From Lactococcus allomyrinae (GTDB lineage Bacteria > Bacillota > Bacilli > Lactobacillales > Streptococcaceae): a DNA stretch of 64,000 bases. A model generated the notes under the pieces. That model saw nothing but the letters and a program-made list of their open reading frames with translations, did no database searches and was not told the origin of the DNA. The translations under genes and the position numbers were made by a program. Each line of letters starts with the position of its first letter. Position 1 is the first letter of the stretch. The stretch spans positions 1,550,001 through 1,614,000 of the forward strand of contig NZ_CP032627.1 in the NCBI RefSeq assembly GCF_003627095.1, read 5' to 3'. Below, in pieces: positions 28,462-41,550 of this stretch.

Positions 28462-31400
28462 TTATTCCCCATCTCTTTCTTCTTTTTTACGTTTTCTTCC
28501 AAAAAGTGTTGCGCCAATAGCTCCTAGAAGAGTTGCCCAACCAGTTCCAGTGGCTAAAGCATCATTGGTTTCTCCAGTTTTTGGTAAAGAATTTACCATA
28601 CCATTTGACGTTCCAGATGAACCACCGTTCGATGAATTTGAAGTACCTGACGTACCAGTATTTCCACCTCCACTACTTAAAGAAGTACTTAAACTCATTG
28701 AATCTGAGCTACTTGTTGACGTTGACAAACTCATAGAATATGAAAAACTCAATGAATTTGAAGTACTTAACGATGTAGACAAACTTGATGAATCTGACGT
28801 GCTCAATGAGCCTGATGTACTCAAGAATGTTGATAGACTTGTCGAATCTGAGAGACTCAACAAACCTGAATCACTTAACGATGTAGACAGACTTGAGGAA
28901 TCCGACGTGCTCATTGAGCTTGAAGTACTGATAGAGGCGCTCAACGAACTTGAATCGCTTAATGAAGTGCTTGTACTCAACGAATTCGAATCACTGATTG
29001 AGGTAGACAGGCTTGAAGAGTCTGAGGTACTCATAGAATTAGAGTCACTCGTTGAGGTAGACAATGAACTTGAATCACTCAATGAAGTGCTTGTACTCAA
29101 CGAATTCGAATCACTGATTGAGGTAGACAGGCTTGAAGAGTCTGAGGTACTCATAGAATTAGAGTCACTCGTTGAGGTAGACAATGAACCTGAATCACTC
29201 AATGAAGTGCTTGTGCTCAATGAGTTCGAATCACTGATCGAAGTAGACAACGAACTTGAATCACTCAATGAAGTGCTTGTACTCAACGAATTCGAATCAC
29301 TAATCGAAGTAGACAGGCTTGAAGAGTCTGAGGTACTCATAGAATTAGAGTCACTCGTTGAGGTAGACAATGAACCTGAATCACTCAATGAAGTGCTTGT
29401 ACTCAACGAATTCGAATCACTAATCGAAGTAGACAGGCTTGAAGAGTCTGAGGTACTCATAGAATTAGAGTCACTCGTTGAGGTAGACAATGAACCTGAA
29501 TCACTCAATGAAGTGCTTGTACTCAACGAATTCGAATCACTAATCGAAGTAGACAGGCTTGAAGAGTCTGAGGTACTCATAGAATTAGAGTCACTCGTTG
29601 AGGTAGACAATGAACTTGAATCACTCAATGAAGTGCTTGTACTCAACGAATTAGAATCACTGATTGAGGTAGACAACGAACTTGAGTCGCTCAATGAAGT
29701 GCTCGTGCTCAACGAATTCGAATCACTGATTGAAGTAGACAATGAACTTGAATCACTCAATGAAGTGCTTGTGCTCAATGAGTTCGAATCACTAATCGAA
29801 GTAGACAGGCTTGAAGAGTCTGAGGTACTCATAGAATTAGAGTCACTCGTTGAGGTAGACAATGAACCTGAATCGCTCAATGAAGTGCTCGTGCTCAATG
29901 AGTTCGAATCACTGATCGAAGTAGACAACGAACTTGAGTCGCTCAATGAAGTGCTCGTGCTCAACGAATTCGAATCACTGATTGAAGTAGACAATGAACT
30001 TGAATCACTCAATGAAGTGCTTGTGCTCAATGAGTTCGAATCACTGATTGAGGTAGACAGGCTTGAGGAGTCTGAGGTACTCATGGAGTTCGAGTCACTG
30101 ATTGAAGTAGACAGACTTGAAGAGTCTGAGGTACTCATAGAATTAGAGTCACTCGTTGAGGTAGACAATGAACTTGAATCACTCAATGAAGTGCTTGTAC
30201 TCAACGAATTCGAATCACTGATTGAGGTAGACAGGCTTGAAGAGTCTGAGGTACTCATAGAATTAGAGTCACTCGTTGAGGTAGACAATGAACCTGAATC
30301 ACTCAATGAAGTGCTTGTGCTCAATGAGTTCGAATCACTGATTGAGGTAGACAGGCTTGAGGAGTCTGAGGTACTCATGGAGTTCGAGTCACTGATTGAA
30401 GTAGACAGGCTTGAAGAGTCTGAGGTACTCATAGAATTAGAGTCACTCGTTGAGGTAGACAATGAACCTGAATCACTCAATGAAGTGCTTGTGCTCAATG
30501 AGTTCGAATCACTGATTGAGGTAGACAGGCTTGAGGAGTCTGAGGTACTCATGGAGTTCGAGTCACTGATTGAAGTAGACAGACTTGAAGAGTCTGAGGT
30601 ACTCATAGAATTAGAGTCACTCGTTGAGGTAGACAATGAACTTGAATCACTCAATGAAGTGCTTGTACTCAACGAATTCGAATCACTGATTGAGGTAGAC
30701 AGGCTTGAAGAGTCTGAGGTACTCATAGAATTAGAGTCACTCGTTGAGGTAGACAATGAACCTGAATCGCTCAATGAAGTGCTCGTGCTCAATGAGTTCG
30801 AATCACTGATTGAGGTAGACAGGCTTGAAGAGTCTGAGGTACTCATAGAATTAGAGTCACTCGTTGAGGTAGACAATGAACCTGAATCGCTCAATGAAGT
30901 GCTCGTGCTCAATGAGTTCGAATCACTGATCGAAGTAGACAACGAACTTGAATCACTCAATGAAGTGCTTGTGCTCAATGAGTTCGAATCACTAATCGAA
31001 GTAGACAGGCTTGAAGAGTCTGAGGTACTCATAGAATTAGAGTCACTCGTTGAGGTAGACAATGAACTTGAATCGCTTAATGAAGTGCTTGTACTCAACG
31101 AATTCGAATCACTGATTGAGGTAGACAGGCTTGAAGAGTCTGAGGTACTCATAGAATTAGAGTCACTCGTTGAGGTAGACAATGAACTTGAATCACTCAA
31201 TGAAGTGCTTGTACTCAACGAATTCGAATCACTGATTGAGGTAGACAGGCTTGAAGAGTCTGAGGTACTCATAGAATTAGAGTCACTCGTTGAGGTAGAC
31301 AATGAACCTGAATCACTCAATGAAGTGCTTGTGCTCAATGAGTTCGAATCACTGATCGAAGTAGACAACGAACTTGAATCACTCAATGAAGTGCTTGTAC

Positions 31401-34400
31401 TCAACGAATTCGAATCACTAATCGAAGTAGACAGGCTTGAAGAGTCTGAGGTACTCATAGAATTAGAGTCACTCGTTGAGGTAGACAATGAACCTGAATC
31501 ACTCAATGAAGTGCTTGTACTCAACGAATTCGAATCACTAATCGAAGTAGACAGGCTTGAAGAGTCTGAGGTACTCATAGAATTAGAGTCACTCGTTGAG
31601 GTAGACAATGAACCTGAATCACTCAATGAAGTGCTTGTACTCAACGAATTCGAATCACTAATCGAAGTAGACAGGCTTGAAGAGTCTGAGGTACTCATAG
31701 AATTAGAGTCACTCGTTGAGGTAGACAATGAACTTGAATCACTCAATGAAGTGCTTGTACTCAACGAATTAGAATCACTGATTGAGGTAGACAACGAACT
31801 TGAGTCGCTCAATGAAGTGCTCGTGCTCAACGAATTCGAATCACTGATTGAAGTAGACAATGAACTTGAATCACTCAATGAAGTGCTTGTGCTCAATGAG
31901 TTCGAATCACTAATCGAAGTAGACAGGCTTGAAGAGTCTGAGGTACTCATAGAATTAGAGTCACTCGTTGAGGTAGACAATGAACCTGAATCGCTCAATG
32001 AAGTGCTCGTGCTCAATGAGTTCGAATCACTGATCGAAGTAGACAACGAACTTGAGTCGCTCAATGAAGTGCTCGTGCTCAACGAATTCGAATCACTGAT
32101 TGAAGTAGACAATGAACTTGAATCACTCAATGAAGTGCTTGTGCTCAATGAGTTCGAATCACTGATTGAGGTAGACAGGCTTGAGGAGTCTGAGGTACTC
32201 ATGGAGTTCGAGTCACTGATTGAAGTAGACAGACTTGAAGAGTCTGAGGTACTCATAGAATTAGAGTCACTCGTTGAGGTAGACAATGAACTTGAATCAC
32301 TCAATGAAGTGCTTGTACTCAACGAATTCGAATCACTGATTGAGGTAGACAGGCTTGAAGAGTCTGAGGTACTCATAGAATTAGAGTCACTCGTTGAGGT
32401 AGACAATGAACCTGAATCACTCAATGAAGTGCTTGTGCTCAATGAGTTCGAATCACTGATTGAGGTAGACAGGCTTGAGGAGTCTGAGGTACTCATGGAG
32501 TTCGAGTCACTGATTGAAGTAGACAGGCTTGAAGAGTCTGAGGTACTCATAGAATTAGAGTCACTCGTTGAGGTAGACAATGAACCTGAATCACTCAATG
32601 AAGTGCTTGTGCTCAATGAGTTCGAATCACTGATTGAGGTAGACAGGCTTGAGGAGTCTGAGGTACTCATGGAGTTCGAGTCACTGATTGAAGTAGACAG
32701 ACTTGAAGAGTCTGAGGTACTCATAGAATTAGAGTCACTCGTTGAGGTAGACAATGAACTTGAATCACTCAATGAAGTGCTTGTACTCAACGAATTCGAA
32801 TCACTGATTGAGGTAGACAGGCTTGAAGAGTCTGAGGTACTCATAGAATTAGAGTCACTCGTTGAGGTAGACAATGAACCTGAATCGCTCAATGAAGTGC
32901 TCGTGCTCAATGAGTTCGAATCACTGATTGAGGTAGACAGGCTTGAAGAGTCTGAGGTACTCATAGAATTAGAGTCACTCGTTGAGGTAGACAATGAACC
33001 TGAATCGCTCAATGAAGTGCTCGTGCTCAATGAGTTCGAATCACTGATCGAAGTAGACAACGAACTTGAATCACTCAATGAAGTGCTTGTGCTCAATGAG
33101 TTCGAATCACTAATCGAAGTAGACAGGCTTGAAGAGTCTGAGGTACTCATAGAATTAGAGTCACTCGTTGAGGTAGACAATGAACCTGAATCACTCAATG
33201 AAGTGCTTGTACTCAACGAATTCGAATCACTAATCGAAGTAGACAGGCTTGAAGAGTCTGAGGTACTCATAGAATTAGAGTCACTCGTTGAGGTAGACAA
33301 TGAACCTGAATCACTCAATGAAGTGCTTGTACTCAACGAATTCGAATCACTAATCGAAGTAGACAGGCTTGAAGAGTCTGAGGTACTCATAGAATTAGAG
33401 TCACTCGTTGAGGTAGACAATGAACCTGAATCACTCAATGAAGTGCTTGTGCTCAATGAGTTCGAATCACTGATCGAAGTAGACAACGAACTTGAATCAC
33501 TCAATGAAGTGCTTGTACTCAACGAATTCGAATCACTAATCGAAGTAGACAGGCTTGAAGAGTCTGAGGTACTCATAGAATTAGAGTCACTCGTTGAGGT
33601 AGACAATGAACCTGAATCACTCAATGAAGTGCTTGTACTCAACGAATTCGAATCACTAATCGAAGTAGACAGGCTTGAAGAGTCTGAGGTACTCATAGAA
33701 TTAGAGTCACTCGTTGAGGTAGACAATGAACCTGAATCACTCAATGAAGTGCTTGTACTCAACGAATTCGAATCACTAATCGAAGTAGACAGGCTTGAAG
33801 AGTCTGAGGTACTCATAGAATTAGAGTCACTCGTTGAGGTAGACAATGAACTTGAATCACTCAATGAAGTGCTTGTACTCAACGAATTAGAATCACTGAT
33901 TGAGGTAGACAACGAACTTGAGTCGCTCAATGAAGTGCTCGTGCTCAACGAATTCGAATCACTGATTGAAGTAGACAATGAACTTGAATCACTCAATGAA
34001 GTGCTTGTGCTCAATGAGTTCGAATCACTAATCGAAGTAGACAGGCTTGAAGAGTCTGAGGTACTCATAGAATTAGAGTCACTCGTTGAGGTAGACAATG
34101 AACCTGAATCGCTCAATGAAGTGCTCGTGCTCAATGAGTTCGAATCACTGATCGAAGTAGACAACGAACTTGAGTCGCTCAATGAAGTGCTCGTGCTCAA
34201 CGAATTCGAATCACTGATTGAAGTAGACAATGAACTTGAATCACTCAATGAAGTGCTTGTGCTCAATGAGTTCGAATCACTGATTGAGGTAGACAGGCTT
34301 GAGGAGTCTGAGGTACTCATGGAGTTCGAGTCACTGATTGAAGTAGACAGACTTGAAGAGTCTGAGGTACTCATAGAATTAGAGTCACTCGTTGAGGTAG

Positions 34401-37400
34401 ACAATGAACTTGAATCACTCAATGAAGTGCTTGTACTCAACGAATTCGAATCACTGATTGAGGTAGACAGGCTTGAAGAGTCTGAGGTACTCATAGAATT
34501 AGAGTCACTCGTTGAGGTAGACAATGAACCTGAATCACTCAATGAAGTGCTTGTGCTCAATGAGTTCGAATCACTGATTGAGGTAGACAGGCTTGAGGAG
34601 TCTGAGGTACTCATGGAGTTCGAGTCACTGATTGAAGTAGACAGGCTTGAAGAGTCTGAGGTACTCATAGAATTAGAGTCACTCGTTGAGGTAGACAATG
34701 AACCTGAATCACTCAATGAAGTGCTTGTGCTCAATGAGTTCGAATCACTGATTGAGGTAGACAGGCTTGAGGAGTCTGAGGTACTCATGGAGTTCGAGTC
34801 ACTGATTGAAGTAGACAGACTTGAAGAGTCTGAGGTACTCATAGAATTAGAGTCACTCGTTGAGGTAGACAATGAACTTGAATCACTCAATGAAGTGCTT
34901 GTACTCAACGAATTCGAATCACTGATTGAGGTAGACAGGCTTGAAGAGTCTGAGGTACTCATAGAATTAGAGTCACTCGTTGAGGTAGACAATGAACCTG
35001 AATCGCTCAATGAAGTGCTCGTGCTCAATGAGTTCGAATCACTGATTGAGGTAGACAGGCTTGAAGAGTCTGAGGTACTCATAGAATTAGAGTCACTCGT
35101 TGAGGTAGACAATGAACCTGAATCGCTCAATGAAGTGCTCGTGCTCAATGAGTTCGAATCACTGATCGAAGTAGACAACGAACTTGAATCACTCAATGAA
35201 GTGCTTGTGCTCAATGAGTTCGAATCACTAATCGAAGTAGACAGGCTTGAAGAGTCTGAGGTACTCATAGAATTAGAGTCACTCGTTGAGGTAGACAATG
35301 AACCTGAATCACTCAATGAAGTGCTTGTACTCAACGAATTCGAATCACTAATCGAAGTAGACAGGCTTGAAGAGTCTGAGGTACTCATAGAATTAGAGTC
35401 ACTCGTTGAGGTAGACAATGAACCTGAATCACTCAATGAAGTGCTTGTACTCAACGAATTCGAATCACTAATCGAAGTAGACAGGCTTGAAGAGTCTGAG
35501 GTACTCATAGAATTAGAGTCACTCGTTGAGGTAGACAATGAACCTGAATCACTCAATGAAGTGCTTGTACTCAACGAATTCGAATCACTAATCGAAGTAG
35601 ACAGGCTTGAAGAGTCTGAGGTACTCATAGAATTAGAGTCACTCGTTGAGGTAGACAATGAACCTGAATCACTCAATGAAGTGCTCGTACTCATGGAATT
35701 AGAATCACTAATCGAAAGTGAGAAAGACTCTGAATCTGATAATGAGTTACTTAAAGAACCCGAGTCACTAATTGAAATAGAGAGGGATTCTGAATCTGAA
35801 AGGGAATCACTTAGCGAGATACTATCGCTCAATGAACTTGAATCGCTAATTGAGAGTGAAAGAGACTCTGAATCTGATAATGAGTTACTTAAAGAACCCG
35901 AGTCACTAATTGAAACAGAGAGGGATTCCGAATCTGAAAGAGAATCGCTCAGTGAATTTGAAGCACTGATTGAAATAGACAGAGATTCTGAGTCTGAAAG
36001 GGAATCACTTAGCGAGATACTATCGCTCAATGAATTTGAATCGCTAATTGATAGTGAGAGAGATTCTGAATCTGATAATGAGTTACTTAAAGAACTCGAA
36101 TCACTCGTTGAAACAGAGAGAGATTCCGAATTTGAAAGAGAATCGCTCAGTGAGATACTATCACTTAATGAATTTGAAGCACTGATCGAAATCGAAAGAG
36201 ACTCTGAGTTTGAAAGGGAGTCGCTTAAAGAACTTGAATCACTGATTGAAATAGACAGAGATTCTGAACCTGAAAGAGAATCACTTAGCGAGATATTATC
36301 ACTCAATGAATTTGAATCACTAATTGAGAGTGATAGAGATTCTGAATCTGATAATGAGTTGCTTAAAGAACTCGAGTCACTCGTTGAAACAGAGAGAGAT
36401 TCCGAATTTGAAAGAGAATCGCTCAGTGAACTTGAAGCACTGATCGAAATCGAAAGAGACTCTGATGAAAGGGAGTCGCTTAAAGAACTTGAAGCACTGA
36501 TTGAAATAGACAGAGATTCTGAACCTGAAAGAGAATCACTTAGCGAGATACTATCGCTCAATGAATTTGAATCACTAATTGAGAGTGATAGAGACTCTGA
36601 ATCTGATAATGAGTTACTAAGAGATTGACTGTCACTCAATGATTCACTTAGAGAACCGCTGTCACTCAATGAATTACTCAACGAGATACTTTGACTAGAT
36701 GAATCACTTATAGAGAGGCTCTCACTTATAGATTCACTTAATGAGAGGCTCTCACTCATAGAACCTGTATTACTTTCTGTTGAATCACTCAGAGAAATAC
36801 TTGTGCTTATGGAAATGGAATCACTAGTTGATACGCTAGTAGATGTACTTATTGAATCTGATTCACTTAAAGATAATGATTCGCTTCCAGCTGGACTGTA
36901 AACATAGATTGTTTCATTATCTGCTGTTGTAGTATCAGTAACAACTGTTGAAGTTGGTTGACTTGTTCCCGTTGGCAGTAATGACGATCCTGGTTGAACA
37001 TATACATAACCATCTGGAACATTAGTTTGTGTATAAAGACTTCGAGTCCAATCTATTGTATTTCCAACATTAGCTGGAACATTACTAGTACCTGAACTTT
37101 CAATTCCCACCTGACTAGAAGATGTAGCTACTGCTAGGCCTGTTTGTGCATCAACATATGTATAACTGATGTTGGGATTTGCCTGACCGTAAACGTAAAT
37201 ATTATAAGTATAAGTCGTTCCCGACATAGGAACAATGGCAAAGTTTGCTTGACCGTACTGATCACCATTATCGGTGGTAGTTGTACTATCTCCTCCTGGT
37301 TGTCCTCCACTTCCTGTTGGTGCTCCTGAATAAATTTGACTATCAGTTGCTCCTCCAATTGCCCACATATATCCTGTAGGCATGTTATCAACAGCATAAG

Positions 37401-39108
37401 TTGTATTTACTAAATTGATATCTTGGCCAATGTAGTTGGCATCATTGGATAATGGAACTGTTGTATTGCCTACTGTATCCCCATTTTGATTAATATAATT
37501 AATCTGTATATTCCCAACAGGTAAAGCATTAGTTTGAAGCTCACGTGTACTAGTATTAATAATATTAGATGTTGCTGTTCCACCATTAACTGTAGTCGTT
37601 CCATTTTGAACTGTTAAAGTTCCAAAGGTACCAGTTGCATCTGGAGTAGCTGGCTTAGCATTTGTTCCTTGCCATGAATCAATGCTAGAATTATTCATGC
37701 TAAATGTTCCTGCACCAGTAACTAACCTACCTGCAATAGGGTTTCCTGAAGCATTATATATTCCGAGATGTAAGCTTTTAGGAGAAATAAAGGTTACCGA
37801 AGATGTTCCTGCCATCTGAATTACACTACCTGCAATCCATTGTTGAATATCAAGTGTTGTTCCTGCATTAAATAAAACTTTTTGTGTGCCTGTTGTTTGA
37901 ATAGCACCAGCTGCTACAATCTTAGGAGCAGATAAATTAAAGTTTTGACCAAAAGTAAAGGTAGCATTCGCAACGCTTCCTTGTGTTCCATTGATAAAGT
38001 ATTGGAAACCAGTCTGAGTCCAATTAACATTATCACCAGCTGTTATTCCGTCCACATACATATATGCTGCAGGATAGTTAGCCGCTTGTCCATTGTAGGT
38101 ATTAGCTGTATTTGAAGAACCATCTCCCATCGTAATGGTATTTCCATAACCGGCTGTTCCCGATGGTGCACGAACTGCAAAATAAAATTCTGAAAATGCT
38201 ACATCATTGGAGGTACGATTAAGTGTTACACTTGAATTATTCGCAATATTAACACCAGTAACGTAACGAGTAACTTCATTTGATATATTAAAGACATTTG
38301 TTCCAGAAAATACTACTTTTGCATAATAACTAACCAGTACATGAATTGGATTATTACCGTTTGAAGCACTCTTAGTTAATGTCACATTATTAACATTTGC
38401 CGTTAATTGCCCACCTGCCCCACCAGAAGTTTGTATGAGGGCATAGCCATCTCCATCATTTACGGCAAATCCTTGTTGAGCTTGCATATTACTTAATGTA
38501 AAAGTAGTAGGAGTTGTGATATTTGCCCAACTAAATGTTTGCGTTCCGAGGTCAACTGTATTATTATTACCTTGAACAATGACACTAGCACCATTGGCAC
38601 GAGCAGACATTGCTGTTCCACCAGTAGTAGGATAAGTAATGTTAGCCGTAATATCAATGTAAGTAATATTAGAATTCGCCCATGCACTTTGTAATTGTGC
38701 ATATGTTGTTACATTTGCATAGGTACCATTAGCTATTGCGGTTGCTTTATAAGTAGCATCATTCACAACTTGATCAGGAGTTGCAACAGTAACTGATGTC
38801 GGTGATGCAGGTGTTGTACCAAGACCGCTTTCAAAACTTCCACGATTAACGTCTGGGTCTGTTGCAACTTGATTAATAGTTCCACCAGCCGTTGTTCCTA
38901 ATGCCTGAGTAGAAGGTATAGTGGTTCCAGATGTGTTGGCTAAAACAGGTTCAGCTTGCACTGCTACTGCTACACCTGCTGCACCACCACCTAATACGCT
39001 GACTGTCGATATCGCTGCGTACATCCAACGTTTCTTACTTTTATACATCCTATATCTTAATTTCGGTTCGGAGATAATTTTGGATATATTTTTATTTTTT
39101 AAATTCAT
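28462..39108 (-). CDS. Giant serine-rich repeat glycoprotein adhesin, LPxTG-anchored
   Basis: The 3548-residue protein starts at ATG 39108 with AGGAAAT upstream. Residues 1-58 are the special long signal of serine-rich repeat proteins, with [10 protein letters not shown], a variant of KxYKxGKxW, before the hydrophobic core. Residues about 60-530 look like a beta-solenoid binding region (TYAQLQSAW, pectate-lyase-like turns). Residues about 535-740 contain MucBP-like units ([24 protein letters not shown]). Residues about 741-3470 are almost entirely Ser-X repeats. LPKTGE is at 3508-3513, then a hydrophobic helix and KRKK tail for sortase. It is the evident substrate of the neighbouring SecA2/SecY2 and Gtf proteins. 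The ligand is unknown. Confidence 0.95.
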   Translation of the reverse strand: MNLKNKNISKIISEPKLRYRMYKSKKRWMYAAISTVSVLGGGAAGVAVAVQAEPVLANTSGTTIPSTQALGTTAGGTINQVATDPDVNRGSFESGLGTTPASPTSVTVATPDQVVNDATYKATAIANGTYANVTTYAQLQSAWANSNITYIDITANITYPTTGGTAMSARANGASVIVQGNNNTVDLGTQTFSWANITTPTTFTLSNMQAQQGFAVNDGDGYALIQTSGGAGGQLTANVNNVTLTKSASNGNNPIHVLVSYYAKVVFSGTNVFNISNEVTRYVTGVNIANNSSVTLNRTSNDVAFSEFYFAVRAPSGTAGYGNTITMGDGSSNTANTYNGQAANYPAAYMYVDGITAGDNVNWTQTGFQYFINGTQGSVANATFTFGQNFNLSAPKIVAAGAIQTTGTQKVLFNAGTTLDIQQWIAGSVIQMAGTSSVTFISPKSLHLGIYNASGNPIAGRLVTGAGTFSMNNSSIDSWQGTNAKPATPDATGTFGTLTVQNGTTTVNGGTATSNIINTSTRELQTNALPVGNIQINYINQNGDTVGNTTVPLSNDANYIGQDINLVNTTYAVDNMPTGYMWAIGGATDSQIYSGAPTGSGGQPGGDSTTTTDNGDQYGQANFAIVPMSGTTYTYNIYVYGQANPNISYTYVDAQTGLAVATSSSQVGIESSGTSNVPANVGNTIDWTRSLYTQTNVPDGYVYVQPGSSLLPTGTSQPTSTVVTDTTTADNETIYVYSPAGSESLSLSESDSISTSTSVSTSDSISISTSISLSDSTESNTGSMSESLSLSESISESLSISDSSSQSISLSNSLSDSGSLSESLSDSQSLSNSLSDSESLSLSISDSNSLSDSISLSDSLSGSESLSISISASSSLSDSLSSESLSISISASSSLSDSLSNSESLSVSTSDSSSLSNSLSDSESLSLSISDSNSLSDNISLSDSLSGSESLSISISDSSSLSDSLSNSESLSISISASNSLSDSISLSDSLSNSESLSVSTSDSSSLSNSLSDSESLSLSISDSNSLSDSISLSDSLSDSESLSISISASNSLSDSLSDSESLSVSISDSGSLSNSLSDSESLSLSISDSSSLSDSISLSDSLSDSESLSISISDSGSLSNSLSDSESFSLSISDSNSMSTSTSLSDSGSLSTSTSDSNSMSTSDSSSLSTSISDSNSLSTSTSLSDSGSLSTSTSDSNSMSTSDSSSLSTSISDSNSLSTSTSLSDSGSLSTSTSDSNSMSTSDSSSLSTSISDSNSLSTSTSLSDSGSLSTSTSDSNSMSTSDSSSLSTSISDSNSLSTSTSLSDSSSLSTSISDSNSLSTSTSLSDSGSLSTSTSDSNSMSTSDSSSLSTSISDSNSLSTSTSLSDSGSLSTSTSDSNSMSTSDSSSLSTSISDSNSLSTSTSLSDSSSLSTSTSDSNSMSTSDSSSLSTSISDSNSMSTSDSSSLSTSISDSNSLSTSTSLSDSGSLSTSTSDSNSMSTSDSSSLSTSISDSNSMSTSDSSSLSTSISDSNSLSTSTSLSDSGSLSTSTSDSNSMSTSDSSSLSTSISDSNSLSTSTSLSDSSSLSTSTSDSNSMSTSDSSSLSTSISDSNSMSTSDSSSLSTSISDSNSLSTSTSLSDSSSLSTSISDSNSLSTSTSLSDSSSLSTSISDSNSLSTSTSLSDSGSLSTSTSDSNSMSTSDSSSLSTSISDSNSLSTSTSLSDSSSLSTSISDSNSLSTSTSLSDSSSLSTSISDSNSLSTSTSLSDSSSLSTSTSDSNSMSTSDSSSLSTSISDSNSLSTSTSLSDSGSLSTSTSDSNSMSTSDSSSLSTSISDSNSLSTSTSLSDSGSLSTSTSDSNSMSTSDSSSLSTSISDSNSLSTSTSLSDSSSLSTSISDSNSLSTSTSLSDSGSLSTSTSDSNSMSTSDSSSLSTSISDSNSLSTSTSLSDSGSLSTSTSDSNSMSTSDSSSLSTSISDSNSLSTSTSLSDSGSLSTSTSDSNSMSTSDSSSLSTSISDSNSLSTSTSLSDSSSLSTSISDSNSLSTSTSLSDSGSLSTSTSDSNSMSTSDSSSLSTSISDSNSLSTSTSLSDSGSLSTSTSDSNSMSTSDSSSLSTSISDSNSLSTSTSLSDSSSLSTSTSDSNSMSTSDSSSLSTSISDSNSMSTSDSSSLSTSISDSNSLSTSTSLSDSGSLSTSTSDSNSMSTSDSSSLSTSISDSNSMSTSDSSSLSTSISDSNSLSTSTSLSDSGSLSTSTSDSNSMSTSDSSSLSTSISDSNSLSTSTSLSDSSSLSTSTSDSNSMSTSDSSSLSTSISDSNSMSTSDSSSLSTSISDSNSLSTSTSLSDSSSLSTSISDSNSLSTSTSLSDSSSLSTSISDSNSLSTSTSLSDSGSLSTSTSDSNSMSTSDSSSLSTSISDSNSLSTSTSLSDSSSLSTSISDSNSLSTSTSLSDSSSLSTSISDSNSLSTSTSLSDSSSLSTSTSDSNSMSTSDSSSLSTSISDSNSLSTSTSLSDSGSLSTSTSDSNSMSTSDSSSLSTSISDSNSLSTSTSLSDSGSLSTSTSDSNSMSTSDSSSLSTSISDSNSLSTSTSLSDSSSLSTSISDSNSLSTSTSLSDSGSLSTSTSDSNSMSTSDSSSLSTSISDSNSLSTSTSLSDSSSLSTSTSDSNSMSTSDSSSLSTSISDSNSLSTSTSLSDSSSLSTSTSDSNSMSTSDSSSLSTSISDSNSLSTSTSLSDSSSLSTSISDSNSLSTSTSLSDSGSLSTSTSDSNSMSTSDSSSLSTSISDSNSLSTSTSLSDSGSLSTSTSDSNSMSTSDSSSLSTSISDSNSLSTSTSLSDSSSLSTSTSDSNSMSTSDSSSLSTSISDSNSMSTSDSSSLSTSISDSNSLSTSTSLSDSGSLSTSTSDSNSMSTSDSSSLSTSISDSNSMSTSDSSSLSTSISDSNSLSTSTSLSDSGSLSTSTSDSNSMSTSDSSSLSTSISDSNSLSTSTSLSDSSSLSTSTSDSNSMSTSDSSSLSTSISDSNSMSTSDSSSLSTSISDSNSLSTSTSLSDSSSLSTSISDSNSLSTSTSLSDSSSLSTSISDSNSLSTSTSLSDSGSLSTSTSDSNSMSTSDSSSLSTSISDSNSLSTSTSLSDSSSLSTSISDSNSLSTSTSLSDSSSLSTSISDSNSLSTSTSLSDSSSLSTSTSDSNSMSTSDSSSLSTSISDSNSLSTSTSLSDSGSLSTSTSDSNSMSTSDSSSLSTSISDSNSLSTSTSLSDSGSLSTSTSDSNSMSTSDSSSLSTSISDSNSLSTSTSLSDSSSLSTSISDSNSLSTSTSLSDSGSLSTSTSDSNSMSTSDSSSLSTSISDSNSLSTSTSLSDSSSLSTSTSDSNSMSTSDSSSLSTSISDSNSLSTSTSLSDSSSLSASISTSSSMSTSDSSSLSTSLSDSGLLSLSDSTSLSTFLSTSGSLSTSDSSSLSTSLSTSNSLSFSYSMSLSTSTSSSDSMSLSTSLSSGGGNTGTSGTSNSSNGGSSGTSNGMVNSLPKTGETNDALATGTGWATLLGAIGATLFGRKRKKEERDGE
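28948..35690 (-). repeat. Higher-order tandem repeat, 2118-bp period, in the adhesin gene
   Basis: A basic 120-bp unit (40 residues) is repeated with variants. A rare variant, ACTCAACGAATTAG, recurs at 29641, 31759 and 33877, exactly 2118 bp (706 residues) apart. Comparing flanks, copy 1 (28948-31065) matches copy 2 line by line, and copy 3 follows from about 33184 with a few changed units near its start. The period is a multiple of three, so the frame is kept. Confidence 0.9.
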
Positions 39109-39407
39109 ATATAAATTTCCTATTATTTTTTAAATGTTGCTTTTTGGAGTATTTAGTAGTTTTACTACTCAGGGGCCCCTCTGGTTTATTGACTCAGAAA
39201 GAAGTTTAAAAACTGGTAACCATACTCTTACTTCTCTCACTATCGTCATTTCTATATTACTTATCATTTCCTGCTCCCAGACTTTTTCAAACTTATTATT
39301 AAATAATGAAATCTATACTAGTATTCCTCTACTTTTTAATAAGCCACAATATAGACTTAATTCAGATATTCTTATCAACATTTTGTTCTAATGGTTAAAA
39401 TATGGTC
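39109..39407. other. Leader region of the adhesin gene
   Basis: It holds no gene. On the minus strand AGTAGT and ACTACT form a small hairpin (near 39155-39170) after GGGGCCCC, about 50 bases before the start codon. Several AT-rich -10-like boxes are present (e.g. ACTAGTATAG) without a clear -35. Confidence 0.4.
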
Positions 39408-40415
39408 TCATCCATTTTCTATTCCATTTATTATGCTTTCAGCTTCTATAACTGCTTTACGAGTGAACATACCACTTCTCAAAGCCTTTGAAATTTTATT
39501 AGCGTTATTTTTAAATTCTACTAATTGGTTTTCGCTTAAAGATTGGAATTTCTCTTTTATTTCGTTTGGTGTTGTTATTGTAAATCCTAGATGATTCTTT
39601 GTGATAAATTCAGCTATTGCTGACTCCTCCCAAACAATAACAGGCATTCCCAAACTTAAATACAAGGAAACTTTATGAGGACTATTAAAACGTGTATATC
39701 CTTGATAATCTCCTCCTCCTGGTAAATTATCATCCCAAGAAATTCCAAAATAATTTTTAGGAATTTTTTCTACTAAATCTTGGGCAATAAAAGAACCATG
39801 ATAGACGACATTATCTCCAAAGCTATCCGTAGACTTTCCTCCAAATGCATGTAACTCCGGCATGTTCTTAGACCACGTTTCAATAAATATCGATTTATCA
39901 AGATTTCCAGCAACAACTGCTTTCTTCTCCAAAGTATAAGAAAGAGGGATGCCTTTTTCTTGAAGATAATCAAAGAGTTCTTTTTTTACTATATTTGTGC
40001 GAACTCCATAATTTCTAAGTGCATCATTCATCTTATCTCCATGCCCTATAACTACGTCTACCGAGTTTAAGAAATCATTCTCTTTGGGATAAAATCCTCG
40101 TAGCCACTCTGAATCATGCATTAGTACAATAATTTTTGTATCTTTTTGTTTTAGACAATTTATAAACATTTCTTCAAAACGAAAACCAAGTAAAGTGGGA
40201 AATTGATGGAGAACAATATCTCCTCGCTCCACTTCTGAGGTTATCCCATCAATTAATGCTTTCAATGCTACATCCGACATTTCACGTGTATTTTGCATAC
40301 GTATGCTTATACGACCATACCCCAAACTTTGTGCAATTTCTGTCACATCACTTTTAGGCTTTGTTACAGCATCTCTAGACTGTGGCTGAATGACATTTAC
40401 CGCCCATCGTTTCAT
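39408..40415 (-). CDS. Gtf3-like glycosyltransferase for the serine-rich adhesin
   Basis: The start is ATG 40415 (MKRWAVNVIQPQS), five bases after AAGGAG; the frame upstream lacks homology. The 335-residue protein fits the Gtf3 family of S. parasanguinis: SLGYGRISI near the N terminus, GDIVLHQFPT, IIVLMHDSEWL, NYFGISWDD, LGMPVIVWEESAIAEFI and a C-terminal SGMFTRKAVIEAE. Gtf3 adds the second sugar to GlcNAc-modified adhesin. Some family members are annotated galactofuranosyltransferases, relevant because glf is in this cluster. It lies between asp4 and the adhesin gene. Confidence 0.85.
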   Translation of the reverse strand: MKRWAVNVIQPQSRDAVTKPKSDVTEIAQSLGYGRISIRMQNTREMSDVALKALIDGITSEVERGDIVLHQFPTLLGFRFEEMFINCLKQKDTKIIVLMHDSEWLRGFYPKENDFLNSVDVVIGHGDKMNDALRNYGVRTNIVKKELFDYLQEKGIPLSYTLEKKAVVAGNLDKSIFIETWSKNMPELHAFGGKSTDSFGDNVVYHGSFIAQDLVEKIPKNYFGISWDDNLPGGGDYQGYTRFNSPHKVSLYLSLGMPVIVWEESAIAEFITKNHLGFTITTPNEIKEKFQSLSENQLVEFKNNANKISKALRSGMFTRKAVIEAESIINGIENG

Positions 40416-40461
40416 TTTTTCTCCTTCATCATCAAGGCTTTTATCTCTTTTAGCTATACGC

Positions 40462-40680
40462 TCACAAAATTTTATATACAAAAGACAAAAGTACAACGGC
40501 AGACATCATTATGGCAATCAAGCTAGTTACAAACTTTCCATAGCCAGTATCTTCCTCATCATTAATAATTCTGTCACTTTCATTTTTAAACATTTCTTCA
40601 ATAACAATCTCTAATTGACTCGGTTTATACCAATAAGCTGTTTTTTGTTCTATTTTGTCTAACTTTTTATCTTTAATCAT
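40462..40680 (-). CDS. asp4: SecE-like accessory translocase subunit (Asp4-type)
   Basis: I take ATG 40680 as start (72 residues), eight bases after AGAGAGG; a GTG at 40689 overlaps that site. The protein has a charged N-terminal part (LEIVIEEMFKNESDRI) and one C-terminal transmembrane helix (residues about 50-70), the SecE plan. In streptococci Asp4 is the SecE-like and Asp5 the SecG-like partner of SecY2. It sits between gtfB and gtf3. Confidence 0.75.
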   Translation of the reverse strand: MIKDKKLDKIEQKTAYWYKPSQLEIVIEEMFKNESDRIINDEEDTGYGKFVTSLIAIMMSAVVLLSFVYKIL

Positions 40681-40698
40681 CTGTCCCACCTCTCTTTA

Positions 40699-41550
40699 TT
40701 ATCTTTTGATAGTTGTTACTTTAGATACAGGAACACCCTTTTTTATTAGCAATTGCTTATACTCTAAAGACATCTTAACTTCTTGAATATATTTGATGTC
40801 ATCCTTCAAAATATGTAGTAGGTTCCCTTTTACATCTCCATTATCGTCAACAGGTGATTCTACCAATTGAAGTATATTGTGCGACTTCGTTTTGGATAAC
40901 GCAGCCAACTCAATTCCTAAAAACGAGATGGTTACTCTATCTTTGGGAGTTACTATTTTGGGTAGTTGTTCAGCGATAAATAAATCTAGAGAATTGAATC
41001 CAGATAAAGGCTCACTTGTTTTTCCATCATTAAGAGTTATATAATTTAATTTTCCTTCATAGAAGTAATAACTAATTATTGGAATATGCTTTTCGTTATA
41101 AAAATGAATCTCTTGAGGTCTATTATCGAAATAGAAAATCTCACTAAACATTTTGCCATCAATTGTATACTCTTGCACAAAATCTTTTTCTCCATCACCA
41201 TGATGGTATTGGACATTTTTCACTAAACGTCTAGTATTTGGGAATAGCTCCATTATTCCTATCTCTTCACCCTCATGAATGATAGAAATTGAAAAATCCT
41301 CATTCATAAAAATTTCAGAGAAACTAGGAACAGGGGCTTGATTGAAAAATAAAGATTGTGTCAAATCATATTTTCGGTTTGTTAAATAATCAAAAAGATT
41401 TATTCCTTCAACTTCTTCATCTCGCTTTAATCTTGCAAAATCTGGACTCGGTAATATACTAATTACTTTCCCATTTCCTCCAATTCTTTGTTTACTTTCC
41501 TTCCAGACTTTATCTTCTGGTCTAATAATCGTTACTAATTCATAATCCAT
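40699..41550 (-). CDS. gtfB: GtfB-like chaperone subunit of the adhesin O-GlcNAc transferase, short form
   Basis: This 283-residue protein overlaps gtfA by 11 nt. GtfB has no catalytic site of its own; it binds the acceptor Ser/Thr-rich polypeptide and activates GtfA. The visible sequence matches the GtfB type in position and character: DYELVTIIRPEDKVWKESKQ, RRLVKNVQYHHGDGEKDFVQEY, and KVTTIKR at the end. Streptococcal GtfB is about 440 residues, so this copy lacks roughly the C-terminal third. Downstream bases encode no continuation before asp4. Either the short form is functional here or the gene is cut. Confidence 0.75.
   Translation of the reverse strand: MDYELVTIIRPEDKVWKESKQRIGGNGKVISILPSPDFARLKRDEEVEGINLFDYLTNRKYDLTQSLFFNQAPVPSFSEIFMNEDFSISIIHEGEEIGIMELFPNTRRLVKNVQYHHGDGEKDFVQEYTIDGKMFSEIFYFDNRPQEIHFYNEKHIPIISYYFYEGKLNYITLNDGKTSEPLSGFNSLDLFIAEQLPKIVTPKDRVTISFLGIELAALSKTKSHNILQLVESPVDDNGDVKGNLLHILKDDIKYIQEVKMSLEYKQLLIKKGVPVSKVTTIKR

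Noticed and set aside
28948-35690. CRISPR-like regular repeats
   Set aside because: The units are contiguous, in frame and coding, with no unique spacers and no cas genes nearby.
28397-36628. A 2743-residue plus-strand reading frame of Glu/Leu/Val repeats
   Set aside because: It is the antisense of the Ser-X repeats. A repeat without stops on one strand stays open on the other. It has no ribosome site, and the opposite frame has signal peptide, repeats and LPKTGE.
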